9,006 nucleotides of DNA from Synechococcus sp. CO36386bin_37 (lineage in GTDB: Bacteria > Cyanobacteriota > Cyanobacteriia > PCC-6307 > Cyanobiaceae), in NCBI GenBank assembly GCA_011525445.1, contig WTGE01000479.1, positions 1-9,006 of the forward strand, read 5' to 3'. The notes beneath the pieces were generated by a model. It did no database searches, was not told the DNA's origin, and was given only the letters and a program-made list of their open reading frames with translations. Each line of letters begins with the position of its first letter. The stretch's first letter is position 1. A program made the position numbers and the translations under genes. Shown here piece after piece: positions 1 to 6,127 of this stretch.

Positions 1-214
1 CCTTTATGCCAGCACGTTTTATGCCCTGACCGGTTTCCATGGCCTTCATGTCACCCTGGGCGCCCTGATGATTCTGATCGTCTGGTGGCAATGCCGAACC
101 CCCCAAGGACGCGTTACTGCAGATAATCACTTTCCTCTGGAGGCCGCTGAGCTCTACTGGCACTTTGTGGATGGAATCTGGGTGATTTTGTTCGTGATTC
201 TCTACCTGATCTGA
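1..214 (+). CDS. ctaE: Cytochrome c oxidase subunit III, C-terminal part (5' end outside window)
   Basis: The frame beginning at base 2 is open for 70 codons and stops with TGA at 212-214. The peptide carries hallmarks of heme-copper oxidase subunit III: a Phe-His-Gly-Leu-His-Val stretch in a membrane helix (residues 12-17 of the fragment), then a helix rich in Leu, Ile and Trp. Near the end is the family motif Glu-Leu-Tyr-Trp-His-Phe-Val-Asp (50-57), followed by a final hydrophobic helix ending in Tyr-Leu-Ile. Subunit III is an integral membrane protein of the aa3-type terminal oxidase that passes electrons from cytochrome c to oxygen. It contains no redox metal but stabilises subunit I. About two thirds of the gene lies to the left, where ctaC and ctaD would normally be found. 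The C-terminus is complete and normal. No clear terminator follows it. Confidence 0.93.
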   Translation, partial: LYASTFYALTGFHGLHVTLGALMILIVWWQCRTPQGRVTADNHFPLEAAELYWHFVDGIWVILFVILYLI

Positions 215-260
215 ATCGGTTTGGTTCATGAAGAGCTCGTTAGTCAATTCGATACCTTTC

Positions 261-289
261 TTGCAGCGTCTTCGACTTATGGTCAGAAT
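261..289 (+). promoter_or_regulatory. Possible sigma70-type promoter for the cyAbrB gene
   Basis: In the 102-base gap after ctaE, TTGCAG (261-266) lies 17 bases before CAGAAT (284-289), a partial match to the -35 and -10 consensus. Transcription would begin near 296 and give a leader of about 20 bases before the ATG at 317. The match is weak and rests on spacing and hexamers only. The rest of the gap (215-260) shows nothing I can name. Confidence 0.22.
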
Positions 290-316
290 TAAATCAGTCC
301 AAATTTCTTGAGTTAG

Positions 317-733
317 ATGCTCATTGGCCAGGAATTGCTGAATAGGGCCCGGTCACTCAGCAATCGCTCTGAGGATGAAATTGCCAAGGGCTGCGGTTAC
401 GTCGGGCCGAGTGGTCGTGTTTTACGCAAAAGCTTCTACAAAGCCTTGGTGGAAGCGAAGGGGTACAAACTCCCTTCTTCCAATTCTGCTGGCAATGGCA
501 CCAGAGGCCGTCAGGCAGAGTTCAAGACGCGAGTGCATGGGAATGGAAATTTGCTGATCGGCCACGCTTACACGCGTCGATTAGGACTGGAACCAGGGCA
601 GGAATTTCGAATTGAACTGCGTCAGGATTCACGTTCAATCTGGCTTTTGCCCATTGGCGAGGGAGAGATCAAGGGATCAGAGGCCTCTTCGCTGAATGAT
701 TCTGATGAAACCCAGGCCCCGGCTTTGGGTTAG
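317..733 (+). CDS. cyAbrB-like transcriptional regulator (AbrB family)
   Basis: A 138-residue protein with the layout of cyanobacterial AbrB proteins. A conserved N-terminal helical region (residues 1-50) contains Gly-Cys-Gly-Tyr-Val near 25-29 and the Phe-Tyr-Lys-Ala-Leu-Val-Glu-Ala-Lys-Gly stretch at 40-49. A Ser/Gly-rich linker (53-65) leads to an AbrB-like DNA-binding fold at about 67-113, with the Val-His-Gly-Asn-Gly-Asn turn and the Leu-Glu-Pro-Gly-Gln-Glu-Phe segment typical of swapped-hairpin proteins. Unlike Bacillus AbrB, the DNA-binding part is C-terminal. Family members in cyanobacteria are global regulators of carbon, nitrogen and stress genes; which genes this copy controls cannot be read here. 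The start at 317 fits the usual family N-terminus (Met-Leu-x-Gly), although the ribosome site is weak. The tail after residue 115 is acidic and probably disordered. The gene stands alone, convergent with the HdeD-like gene. Confidence 0.88.
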   Translation: MLIGQELLNRARSLSNRSEDEIAKGCGYVGPSGRVLRKSFYKALVEAKGYKLPSSNSAGNGTRGRQAEFKTRVHGNGNLLIGHAYTRRLGLEPGQEFRIELRQDSRSIWLLPIGEGEIKGSEASSLNDSDETQAPALG

Positions 734-740
734 GGCCTGG
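712..740. terminator. GC-rich hairpin at the end of the cyAbrB gene
   Basis: CCAGGCCC (712-719) and GGGCCTGG (733-740) form a perfect 8-base stem around a 13-base loop. The stem ends just past the TAG stop of the regulator (731-733), in the 39-base space between two convergent genes. The position suits transcription termination, possibly in both directions. No run of T follows on either strand, so it is not a textbook intrinsic terminator. A competing smaller stem, AACCCA with TGGGTT, overlaps it. Confidence 0.35.
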
Positions 741-772
741 CTCCCGTGGTTAGGTCTCGCTCAGCACACTCA

Positions 773-1363
773 TCAAGCTGCAGCTGGCGGATCTTGATCG
801 TTATGAATGGTTGAACTCAATGCGATCAGATCGATTCCGCTGAACAGAAAGCTGATACCGACGAGGACACCCAGGACCCAAAGCAGGCCCCAGAACTTCA
901 GGGTCACGATCAGGAGTCCAAGAATAAAAGTGATCACCCCGTTGGCGACAGCCCATCCAGCACCAGGACTCTTGCTGTGAGCGAGGCCGTTGAAAAAAGC
1001 CACTGCACCCTCAACTAAGAACACGATTCCAATCGCCAACGACAGGGTTGCGACCTGATTAGCCGCATCTGCAGGACTCCTGAAGTTGCTGACCATCGAA
1101 GCACCCGCAACGATGAATAGGGTTGAGACGACCAATCTCCAGAAACAAATCCAGCGTCCCATCCGTCCTGAACGGCTCAGATTGCTGATCCACCCCACCA
1201 CTCCTCCAACGAGAAAGACGACGGCGATTACGCCAGTGACCCAAACGGATGCGATAACAGGAAAGACGAGGGCTAGGGCACCCAAAATGATCAGCAGAAT
1301 GCCTTCAGCAATGGCGAATGCTTTGAATGTCCCCAGGGAATCGGGACGATTGCCAGTGGTCAT
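773..1363 (-). CDS. HdeD family (DUF308) six-helix membrane protein
   Basis: A 196-residue hydrophobic protein with six predicted membrane helices at about 14-36, 40-60, 72-91, 104-126, 135-155 and 158-181, in the three helix-pair pattern of the HdeD/DUF308 family. Typical features are the Ala-Glu-Gly-Ile-Leu-Leu-Ile-Leu-Gly start of helix 1 and the Phe-Leu-Val-Glu-Gly-Ala segment of helix 4, both with a Glu beside Gly near the helix start, and the Gly-rich Ala-Asn-Gly-Val-Ile-Thr helix 5. E. coli HdeD is linked to acid resistance at high cell density; the biochemical role of the family is unknown and should not be assumed here. The ATG at 1361-1363 is preceded by AAGAGG three bases upstream. 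The gene follows ribE on the same strand after 73 bases and may be read with it or from its own promoter. The C-terminal tail is short and soluble. Confidence 0.82.
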   Translation of the reverse strand: MTTGNRPDSLGTFKAFAIAEGILLIILGALALVFPVIASVWVTGVIAVVFLVGGVVGWISNLSRSGRMGRWICFWRLVVSTLFIVAGASMVSNFRSPADAANQVATLSLAIGIVFLVEGAVAFFNGLAHSKSPGAGWAVANGVITFILGLLIVTLKFWGLLWVLGVLVGISFLFSGIDLIALSSTIHNDQDPPAAA

Positions 1364-1436
1364 GAACCTCTTAAACGAGACAACCCTCGCAAGGTATTGA
1401 CTCTTCTGGGAGCTGGCCTGTTTTTGTGATGTTCCC

Positions 1437-2099
1437 TCAGCTCCACCCTTGAGCGGCGAGCCATTCGGAGCTCAACGCGGGATGGGTGTTCTGGCTGATA
1501 GGTGGATCGTTCTTGGTGTGCCCTAATAAGCGCTCTGTGTAGCGAGCCAGAAGATCGATTTCCAAATTCACGTTGTCGCCCACAACCAGATCGCGTAAAG
1601 CTGTTGCCTTCCAGGTGTGGGGAATCACCGCGATCCAAAAGAGGGCACCAGCCTCGCTACTTCCGGCGACTGTAAGGCTGATGCCATTCACGGCAACACT
1701 GGCTTTTTCGCAGATGTAACGGCCGTAAGTGGCATCCCGCCACCGCAGCTCAAGGTGCCAGGACTGGCTGAGTGCCTCGATGGCCACCACCTCACCAACG
1801 TTGTCGACATGGCCACTCACCAAGTGCCCACCCAACCGGTCCGATAATCGGAGTGCCGGCTCCAGATTGACCGATCCTCCAGCCGCTGCCTTTCGTCCCA
1901 GAGTGCTGCGATGAAGCGTTTCCTCGCTGACATTGGCGAGAAAACCATCACCGACCAGTTCAGCCACCGTGAGACAAACGCCATCAACTGCAATGCTGTC
2001 TCCCAGTCCAAGCGGAGCGAATGGTGCGCAGCCAGTCACCACAAGGCCATTGCCTCGTCGTTCAATCCGACCAACGGCTTGCACCAGACCTGTGAACAT
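1437..2099 (-). CDS. ribE: Riboflavin synthase alpha chain
   Basis: Catalyses the last step of riboflavin synthesis: two 6,7-dimethyl-8-ribityllumazine molecules dismutate to riboflavin and a pyrimidine product. The 220-residue protein shows the expected two tandem lumazine-binding beta-barrels. Barrel 1 begins Met-Phe-Thr-Gly-Leu-Val, has Asp-Gly-Val-Cys-Leu-Thr (39-44) and Gly-Gly-His-Leu-Val-Ser-Gly-His-Val-Asp (90-99). Barrel 2 has Asn-Gly-Ile-Ser-Leu-Thr-Val (138-144) and the closing Val-Asn-Leu-Glu-Ile-Asp-Leu-Leu-Ala-Arg-Tyr (177-187). I chose the ATG at 2097-2099 because family members start Met-Phe-Thr-Gly; an in-frame ATG at 2106-2108 would add three residues, and neither has a clear ribosome site. 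Length is near the usual 200-220. A tail of about 25 residues follows the second barrel. The cytosolic enzyme is a trimer in characterised bacteria. The gene is divergent from the DUF151 gene; there is no room for an FMN riboswitch in the 58-base spacer. Confidence 0.95.
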   Translation of the reverse strand: MFTGLVQAVGRIERRGNGLVVTGCAPFAPLGLGDSIAVDGVCLTVAELVGDGFLANVSEETLHRSTLGRKAAAGGSVNLEPALRLSDRLGGHLVSGHVDNVGEVVAIEALSQSWHLELRWRDATYGRYICEKASVAVNGISLTVAGSSEAGALFWIAVIPHTWKATALRDLVVGDNVNLEIDLLARYTERLLGHTKNDPPISQNTHPALSSEWLAAQGWS

Positions 2100-2102
2100 G
2101 GT

Positions 2103-2133
2103 TTGCATTCAGTGCCAGTTCACTGGTCATAAT
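2103..2133 (+). promoter_or_regulatory. Possible promoter for the DUF151-reductase gene pair
   Basis: CATAAT at 2128-2133 matches the -10 consensus in five of six bases. TTGCAT at 2103-2108 is a weak -35 with a long 19-base spacing. Transcription would begin near 2140, leaving a leader of about 18 bases with the purine-rich ribosome site GGGGGAG at 2141-2147. On the other strand the same AT-rich patch reads TTATGA and may serve ribE. The palindrome at 2115-2126 sits between the two hexamers. Confidence 0.3.
2115..2126. promoter_or_regulatory. 12-base palindrome in the divergent spacer, candidate operator
   Basis: CCAGT TC ACTGG is a perfect inverted repeat with five-base arms and a two-base centre. 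It is about midway between the ribE start (2099) and the DUF151 gene start (2158), inside the candidate promoter. Location and symmetry suggest a repressor or activator site, but a repeat this short can occur by chance. No matching regulator is identified. Confidence 0.25.
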
Positions 2134-2157
2134 CGAGAGAGGGGGAGAGAGCTGTCG

Positions 2158-2775
2158 ATGGTGGAAATGAGTGTTGTCGGCATCGCTCTCGATGCGGCGA
2201 GTCGCACCCCGATTGTCCTGCTCCGAGATCCGTCGAGGCGTAGGCAAGTGCCGATCTGGATTGATCAGGCTCAAGCTCATAACATCATGGCTGGATTGAA
2301 CGGGCAGCCCTCTCCCCGTCCCCTCAGTCATGATTTGATGGCCAGTCTGTTGGATGCTGGCCAACTCAGGCTCGAGCGGGTCATCATTCATGCGATTGAA
2401 GACAGCACCTTTCGTGCAGTCCTGAAACTCGGTCCTAGCCATCCATCGGAAGAAATCGACGACACTCCAGAGGGAGAGACAATCGAATCATTGGGGGCGG
2501 CTCAGGAACCCATCAATGATCTCATCGATGTGGATGCCAGACCCAGTGATGCGATTGCGCTTGCAATCCGAACCGGCAGCAGCATTTGGATGTTGGAGGA
2601 AGTCGTTGCAGAAGCCTCGATTGCTGTTGATGCAGAGGCTGATGCGGAGGATCGAAATGAGTTTCGGCGGTTTTTAGATCAGGTCAGCCCTGCTGCCATG
2701 GTTCGGCACCTTGAGTCGAGACGGCCCCCCACTGAGAACTCCTCTGAAGATGACACCTTCAGGGATGACAACTGA
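2158..2775 (+). CDS. Bifunctional nuclease family protein (DUF151/BFN)
   Basis: A 205-residue soluble protein of the DUF151 family. The core (about 1-145) opens with Val-Val-Gly-Ile-Ala-Leu-Asp-Ala (6-13), then Val-Pro-Ile-Trp-Ile (31-35). The most conserved blocks are Arg-Pro-Leu-Ser-His-Asp-Leu (54-60) and Asp-Ala-Arg-Pro-Ser-Asp-Ala-Ile-Ala-Leu-Ala (126-136). An acidic insertion at about 96-118 separates two core strands. A short C-terminal segment, Glu-Phe-Arg-Arg-Phe-Leu-Asp-Gln-Val-Ser-Pro (168-178), resembles the region seen after this domain in many homologues. Plant members have been reported to have RNase and DNase activity; bacterial members are structurally known but functionally unclear, so the nuclease name is by homology. 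ATG at 2158-2160 was chosen for its upstream GGGGGAG; an ATG at 2167 is the alternative. The open frame extends left to 1933, antisense to ribE, but without family similarity. The end overlaps the next gene. Confidence 0.88.
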   Translation: MVEMSVVGIALDAASRTPIVLLRDPSRRRQVPIWIDQAQAHNIMAGLNGQPSPRPLSHDLMASLLDAGQLRLERVIIHAIEDSTFRAVLKLGPSHPSEEIDDTPEGETIESLGAAQEPINDLIDVDARPSDAIALAIRTGSSIWMLEEVVAEASIAVDAEADAEDRNEFRRFLDQVSPAAMVRHLESRRPPTENSSEDDTFRDDN

Positions 2776-3922
2776 GCGTTCCGCTGCAGTTGGAGTTCGT
2801 CGACCCTTTGGCCATGGTCCTCCCGTGAGCCTTTTCACCTTGGGGACCATGCGGGCTCTGCAAGATCGTGAGCAAATGGTCTCGGTGTTAAAAGCTGCTC
2901 ATGCCGCTGGGATCAATCACCTCGAGACCGCACCTGCCTATGGGCCCGCCGAACGGTTTTTAGGTCAGGCGTTGAATCAGCTAGATCAGGAAGGCATTGC
3001 TCCGGAGGGTGGCTGGTTAATCACCAGCAAGCTCCTTCCAGGCTTGTCCTTTGAACAGGGGCAAGATGCTTTGTCTGCGTGCCTTGAACGCATCGGACGT
3101 CCATTCCTGCATGGATTAGCTGTGCACGGGCTCAATCGAGTCGATCACCTGCATTGGGCCATCGAGGGCGATGGAGCCAGGATTTTGGACTGGGCCGTCA
3201 GTCGTGGACTGGTGGGTCAGGTTGGTTTCAGCAGCCATGGCTCCAATTCTTTGATCGCTCAGGCCATTGCAAGCGCTCGTTTTCGGTTTTGTAGTTTGCA
3301 TCTCCATCTTTTGGATCCACAGCGGCTTCCATTAGCGCTTGAAGCGCTGGCCGCAGGTCTCGGTGTTATGGCGATCTCCCCCGCAGATAAAGGGGGACGA
3401 TTGCAAGCGCCAAGCTCCATGCTGAGAGAGGATTGTCAGCCCTGGCTTCCTTTGACTCTGGCCTACCGCTATCTGTTGGCGGCAGGAGTGAGCACCCTGA
3501 CGGTGGGGGCTAGTCGTCCCCGCGATCTGAATGTTGCTGCTGTCCTAGCGACAAGCGACGGGCCTCTCACCTCTGCAGAACAATCGGCTTTGACCCGTCT
3601 CGAACAACTGAGGCAACAGCGCTTGAATAATACTCTCTGTCACCAATGCAGATTATGTCTGCCTTGTCCGATGGAGGTTCCAATTCCTGAGTTGCTCAGG
3701 TTGCGCAATTTGCGACTCGGTCACGATCTTCAGGAGTTCACGGAGGAGCGTTACAACTTGATTGGGCAAGCTGGTCACTGGTGGGAATCCGTTAACGCTG
3801 CAGGTTGCGAGCGTTGTGGTGAGTGCCTGCCTCGCTGTCCCCATCAACTTCCGATTCCTGAATTACTCGCGGAAACCCATCAGCTGCTGGCTGCGGCTCC
3901 CCGAAGACGTCTATGGGGTTGA
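2765..3922 (+). CDS. Aldo/keto reductase with C-terminal [4Fe-4S] motifs (COG1453-like)
   Basis: From the ATG at 2765 the protein has 385 residues. The first 280 form an aldo/keto reductase TIM barrel: Leu-Glu-Thr-Ala-Pro-Ala-Tyr-Gly (53-60), Thr-Ser-Lys (87-89) and Val-His-Gly (120-122) supply the Tyr, Lys and His of the catalytic tetrad. The usual Asp of the first motif is Glu here (Glu54). Val-Gly-Ala-Ser (257-260) near the barrel end fits nucleotide binding. The C-terminal 100 residues hold two ferredoxin-type motifs: Cys292-x2-Cys-x2-Cys-x2-Cys-Pro and Cys348-x2-Cys-x2-Cys-x3-Cys-Pro, so two [4Fe-4S] clusters are expected. This makes it an oxidoreductase linking NAD(P)H chemistry to iron-sulfur electron transfer; the substrate is unknown. 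Other starts are ATG 2750 or TTG 2711. Every choice overlaps the DUF151 gene, so the two are probably translated from one message. The stop overlaps the converging gene by 12 bases. Confidence 0.88.
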   Translation: MTTERSAAVGVRRPFGHGPPVSLFTLGTMRALQDREQMVSVLKAAHAAGINHLETAPAYGPAERFLGQALNQLDQEGIAPEGGWLITSKLLPGLSFEQGQDALSACLERIGRPFLHGLAVHGLNRVDHLHWAIEGDGARILDWAVSRGLVGQVGFSSHGSNSLIAQAIASARFRFCSLHLHLLDPQRLPLALEALAAGLGVMAISPADKGGRLQAPSSMLREDCQPWLPLTLAYRYLLAAGVSTLTVGASRPRDLNVAAVLATSDGPLTSAEQSALTRLEQLRQQRLNNTLCHQCRLCLPCPMEVPIPELLRLRNLRLGHDLQEFTEERYNLIGQAGHWWESVNAAGCERCGECLPRCPHQLPIPELLAETHQLLAAAPRRRLWG

Positions 3923-4924
3923 GGCCTTCCAATCGGCCTTCAGCACGTCTTGCTCCGATGGGTTGAGAGGGGCGAGATTCCAGCATTGTTGCCAGACCTT
4001 TTCCGGGGGAAGAACCAGTGCCTGAAACGTTTTCGGCACCCTCGACAGCGCAGGTCTCAGTCGTGTTCGATCCAGTGGTGGAACCCAGCCTGCGGAAAGT
4101 AAGCGGCTGAGAAGTGGTTCCTGCCAAGCTGTTTCCACCCAGTCTTGAGGTAGGGGCTCTTTCGACGACTTGGGACGGAGCATGACAGTCCAGTTCAGGG
4201 GAGCCCCCTGCACAGGCAGCACGGCTGTCAGTCTCGGGTCTCGCATCAATGCAGCCATGCACCGTTGCAGAGGCAGGACCGCCACGCGTGCATCACCCTG
4301 CAGTAGCCAGTTGAGTGCATGTCGATCATCAAAACTGATGGACGCCAGCCTGAGTCGCTGTAGTGCATCCGTTGCGTCCATCGCTGTGGCTAGCGACATC
4401 ACCAGCCGCGGGCTTGTTGGGAGGAGTACCTTCTGGTTGAGCTCTGGATCCAGAAGAACGCCCCAGCTTTGACTGGCTTGGTCTAAGAGACTTTGCTCTC
4501 CTCGAAACAGCATCACCCAGGGGCTGACGCTGATCGGCAGAATTTTTCCTTGCCAGGACTGAGGGCATTCAGTGAGAAATCGCTCCGATGTTGGTCCTAG
4601 CTGTGCCTGAAGCCGATCCGCATTAATGGGTTGGAAAGATGCCGCATCGAGACTGGAGAGCCAACCATCTCCCAGGGCCAGTAGATCAGTGGACGAGAGC
4701 CATTCGGGCTCTGTTGTGTTGAGCTCCATCAGCGCTTCGATTCGCCAGGGAGCCTTGAGTTGTTGTTGCCAAAGTGCGGGCAGGCTTTTCGCTGGTGCAC
4801 GCAAGATTGGTGAATTGTTGGTTCGCTGGCAGCTTGCAAGCAAAGTGATTCCAGCCATTAAGCCAGACTGAAGCAACTGTCGCCGGCGCAACCGAACAAC
4901 CAGTGCAGTAGAGCCCATCATCAT
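3911..4924 (-). CDS. PotD-like ABC-type solute-binding lipoprotein
   Basis: A 337-residue exported protein. The N-terminus has a basic region Arg-Leu-Arg-Arg-Arg-Gln-Leu-Leu (11-18), a hydrophobic core (19-30) and a lipobox Leu-Ala-Ser-Cys with Cys32 as the probable lipid-modified residue. The Arg-Arg-x-Leu-Leu pattern could be a Tat signal, though plain Sec export is possible. The mature part resembles polyamine- or iron-type binding proteins: Ile-Leu-Pro-Ile-Ser-Val-Ser-Pro-Trp (128-136), then Trp-Gly-Val-Leu-Leu-Asp-Pro-Glu-Leu (154-162) followed by Lys-Val-Leu-Leu-Pro and an Arg. This corresponds to the Trp-x-x-Leu-x-x-Pro...Arg block of PotD. The ligand cannot be read from sequence. No permease or ATPase gene is alongside. 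It starts six bases after the cobT-like stop, with TAAGG five bases before the ATG, so it is the last gene of the operon seen here. Two further ATGs follow directly (Met-Met-Met). Confidence 0.75.
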   Translation of the reverse strand: MMMGSTALVVRLRRRQLLQSGLMAGITLLASCQRTNNSPILRAPAKSLPALWQQQLKAPWRIEALMELNTTEPEWLSSTDLLALGDGWLSSLDAASFQPINADRLQAQLGPTSERFLTECPQSWQGKILPISVSPWVMLFRGEQSLLDQASQSWGVLLDPELNQKVLLPTSPRLVMSLATAMDATDALQRLRLASISFDDRHALNWLLQGDARVAVLPLQRCMAALMRDPRLTAVLPVQGAPLNWTVMLRPKSSKEPLPQDWVETAWQEPLLSRLLSAGWVPPLDRTRLRPALSRVPKTFQALVLPPEKVWQQCWNLAPLNPSEQDVLKADWKASTP

Positions 4925-4930
4925 TTGACC

Positions 4931-6127
4931 TTACGGGGTTGAAGCCCCGTGCGTATTTTGAGACTGGAGCAAATGATCCATGGCGTTCTCGCAGGATTGA
5001 ATCAAGTGTTCCAGAGAGATTCCGCGGAGTTGAGCTAATAATGCGAGGCCGCCTGCACCGACCCCTTCCTTGACATGGCCAAGCTCATAATCCAGAAGGG
5101 CACGATGACGACTGTGGCGAAAATGCAATCCACTCGCCAGTGCAGTGATAGAAATCTGCCATCGATCTTCCAGCAAAGACAACAGCTGAGCAAGCGATGA
5201 GCGCTTTTGCGCGGTTGGCGTCAGGACTTCTCTCGCCAACCAGGTCGTGGTGCCAATCAGAATTTGCTTGCAGAGGGTGCGCTGCTCTGCAGGGGAGAGC
5301 ATGCTGAGGGCAAGGGCGAGTACCGCGGCCATCTGGCTGCCACCGGCCAAGAGCATGGGTTGTCCGCTGGTGAGAGACCCGATCAAGACTCCAGTCGCAA
5401 AAGCTTGAAAAGGATCTCCCACAGCAGCGATCAGCTCGGGCGTAGTGCAGAATTCGGCCTCCTGCAACCCTTGCTCGACGAGCTTTTGCTTCAACGCCAT
5501 AGGGGGGCGGAGTGCACTGCCGCCGATCAGGTCTTTGGCGGGAAGTCCAAGTCCCCACAGCGCGGCAAGCGCTGTGGTGGTTCCACCCGGTACGCATTCG
5601 GCGAGGACGAGGGGCCGTTGCAAACGCTCACCGAAACGTTGACCTCTATCGAGGAGTGAGAGAACGCGTTGGCGACCTATGGCCTGCCCAGTGCTGATGC
5701 AGGCAGAAGGACCGAGCTGAGGATCTTCAAAGCGCAGATGCGCAAAGTGTGGCATCTGGGATAGGCCGATTGCCCCCACCCATGGTCGAATCTTGATTGA
5801 ATCAGCCGCAACCCAACTGATCAAAGCTGGGGATACACCCGCTGGCAAAGGTGGCAGCGGCCAGCGTGGCCGGTGCGAAGGGCCATAAAGCAGCAATTCG
5901 GCGTCAGCGAGTGCGGTGTAACGACGCGAAACTGCTGTTGCTCCAGCCGCTGAGATGCCGTCCACCTCTGCTGTGAGGGTGGACGAGAGAATGAGCAACA
6001 GATCGAAGGTGGGTTCCGCTTCGGACCACAAGCGGGGAAGGGCACCTGCCCAAAGCGCAGATGGTTGCCCCGAAAGACGTTTGCACCCTGGTGGGAGCTC
6101 AAAGAGGGTCGAGGGCGACCAGGCCAT
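4931..6127 (-). CDS. CobT-like nicotinate-nucleotide--base phosphoribosyltransferase
   Basis: A 398-residue protein of the CobT superfamily, closest in feel to the divergent TIGR00303-type group. CobT moves the phosphoribosyl group of nicotinate mononucleotide to a lower base such as dimethylbenzimidazole, giving the alpha-ribotide used in the nucleotide loop of cobamides. Visible signatures are Val-Pro-Gly-Gly-Thr-Thr-Thr (179-185), matching the substrate-loop Gly-x-x-Thr-Thr; Leu-Leu-Ala-Gly-Gly-Ser-Gln-Met (269-276); and Lys-Glu-Gly-Val-Gly-Ala-Gly-Gly (353-360). In the last, Glu354 corresponds to the catalytic base in the Gly-Glu-Gly-x-Gly-Ala motif of classical CobT. The extra N-terminal 60 residues are unlike classical CobT. 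The start at 6127 lies inside the DUF2232 gene (29-base overlap) and lacks a good ribosome site, suggesting translational coupling. The frame is open further to 6274, but that stretch merely shadows the membrane-protein gene. Family assignment is firm; the in vivo base is uncertain. Confidence 0.8.
   Translation of the reverse strand: MAWSPSTLFELPPGCKRLSGQPSALWAGALPRLWSEAEPTFDLLLILSSTLTAEVDGISAAGATAVSRRYTALADAELLLYGPSHRPRWPLPPLPAGVSPALISWVAADSIKIRPWVGAIGLSQMPHFAHLRFEDPQLGPSACISTGQAIGRQRVLSLLDRGQRFGERLQRPLVLAECVPGGTTTALAALWGLGLPAKDLIGGSALRPPMALKQKLVEQGLQEAEFCTTPELIAAVGDPFQAFATGVLIGSLTSGQPMLLAGGSQMAAVLALALSMLSPAEQRTLCKQILIGTTTWLAREVLTPTAQKRSSLAQLLSLLEDRWQISITALASGLHFRHSRHRALLDYELGHVKEGVGAGGLALLAQLRGISLEHLIQSCENAMDHLLQSQNTHGASTP

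Noticed and set aside
1364..1436. Terminator or promoter between ribE and the HdeD-like gene
   Set aside because: Apart from the AAGAGG ribosome site by the HdeD-like start, this 73-base gap has no convincing stem with a T run on the minus strand and no -35/-10 pair I would defend.
1933..2157. In-frame upstream extension of the DUF151 gene
   Set aside because: The added 75 residues lie antisense to ribE and do not resemble the DUF151 family, whose N-terminus fits the ATG at 2158. A purine-rich ribosome site also favours that start.
3377..3397. TCCCCC/GGGGGA hairpin inside the reductase gene
   Set aside because: The six-base stem is explained by codons for Ser-Pro-Ala-Asp-Lys-Gly-Gly in the barrel. 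It has no T run and lies in mid-gene, so it is probably incidental.
3792..4262. A 156-codon minus-strand open frame near the reductase and binding-protein ends
   Set aside because: It overlaps both well-supported genes in another frame and shows no recognisable motif or ribosome site.
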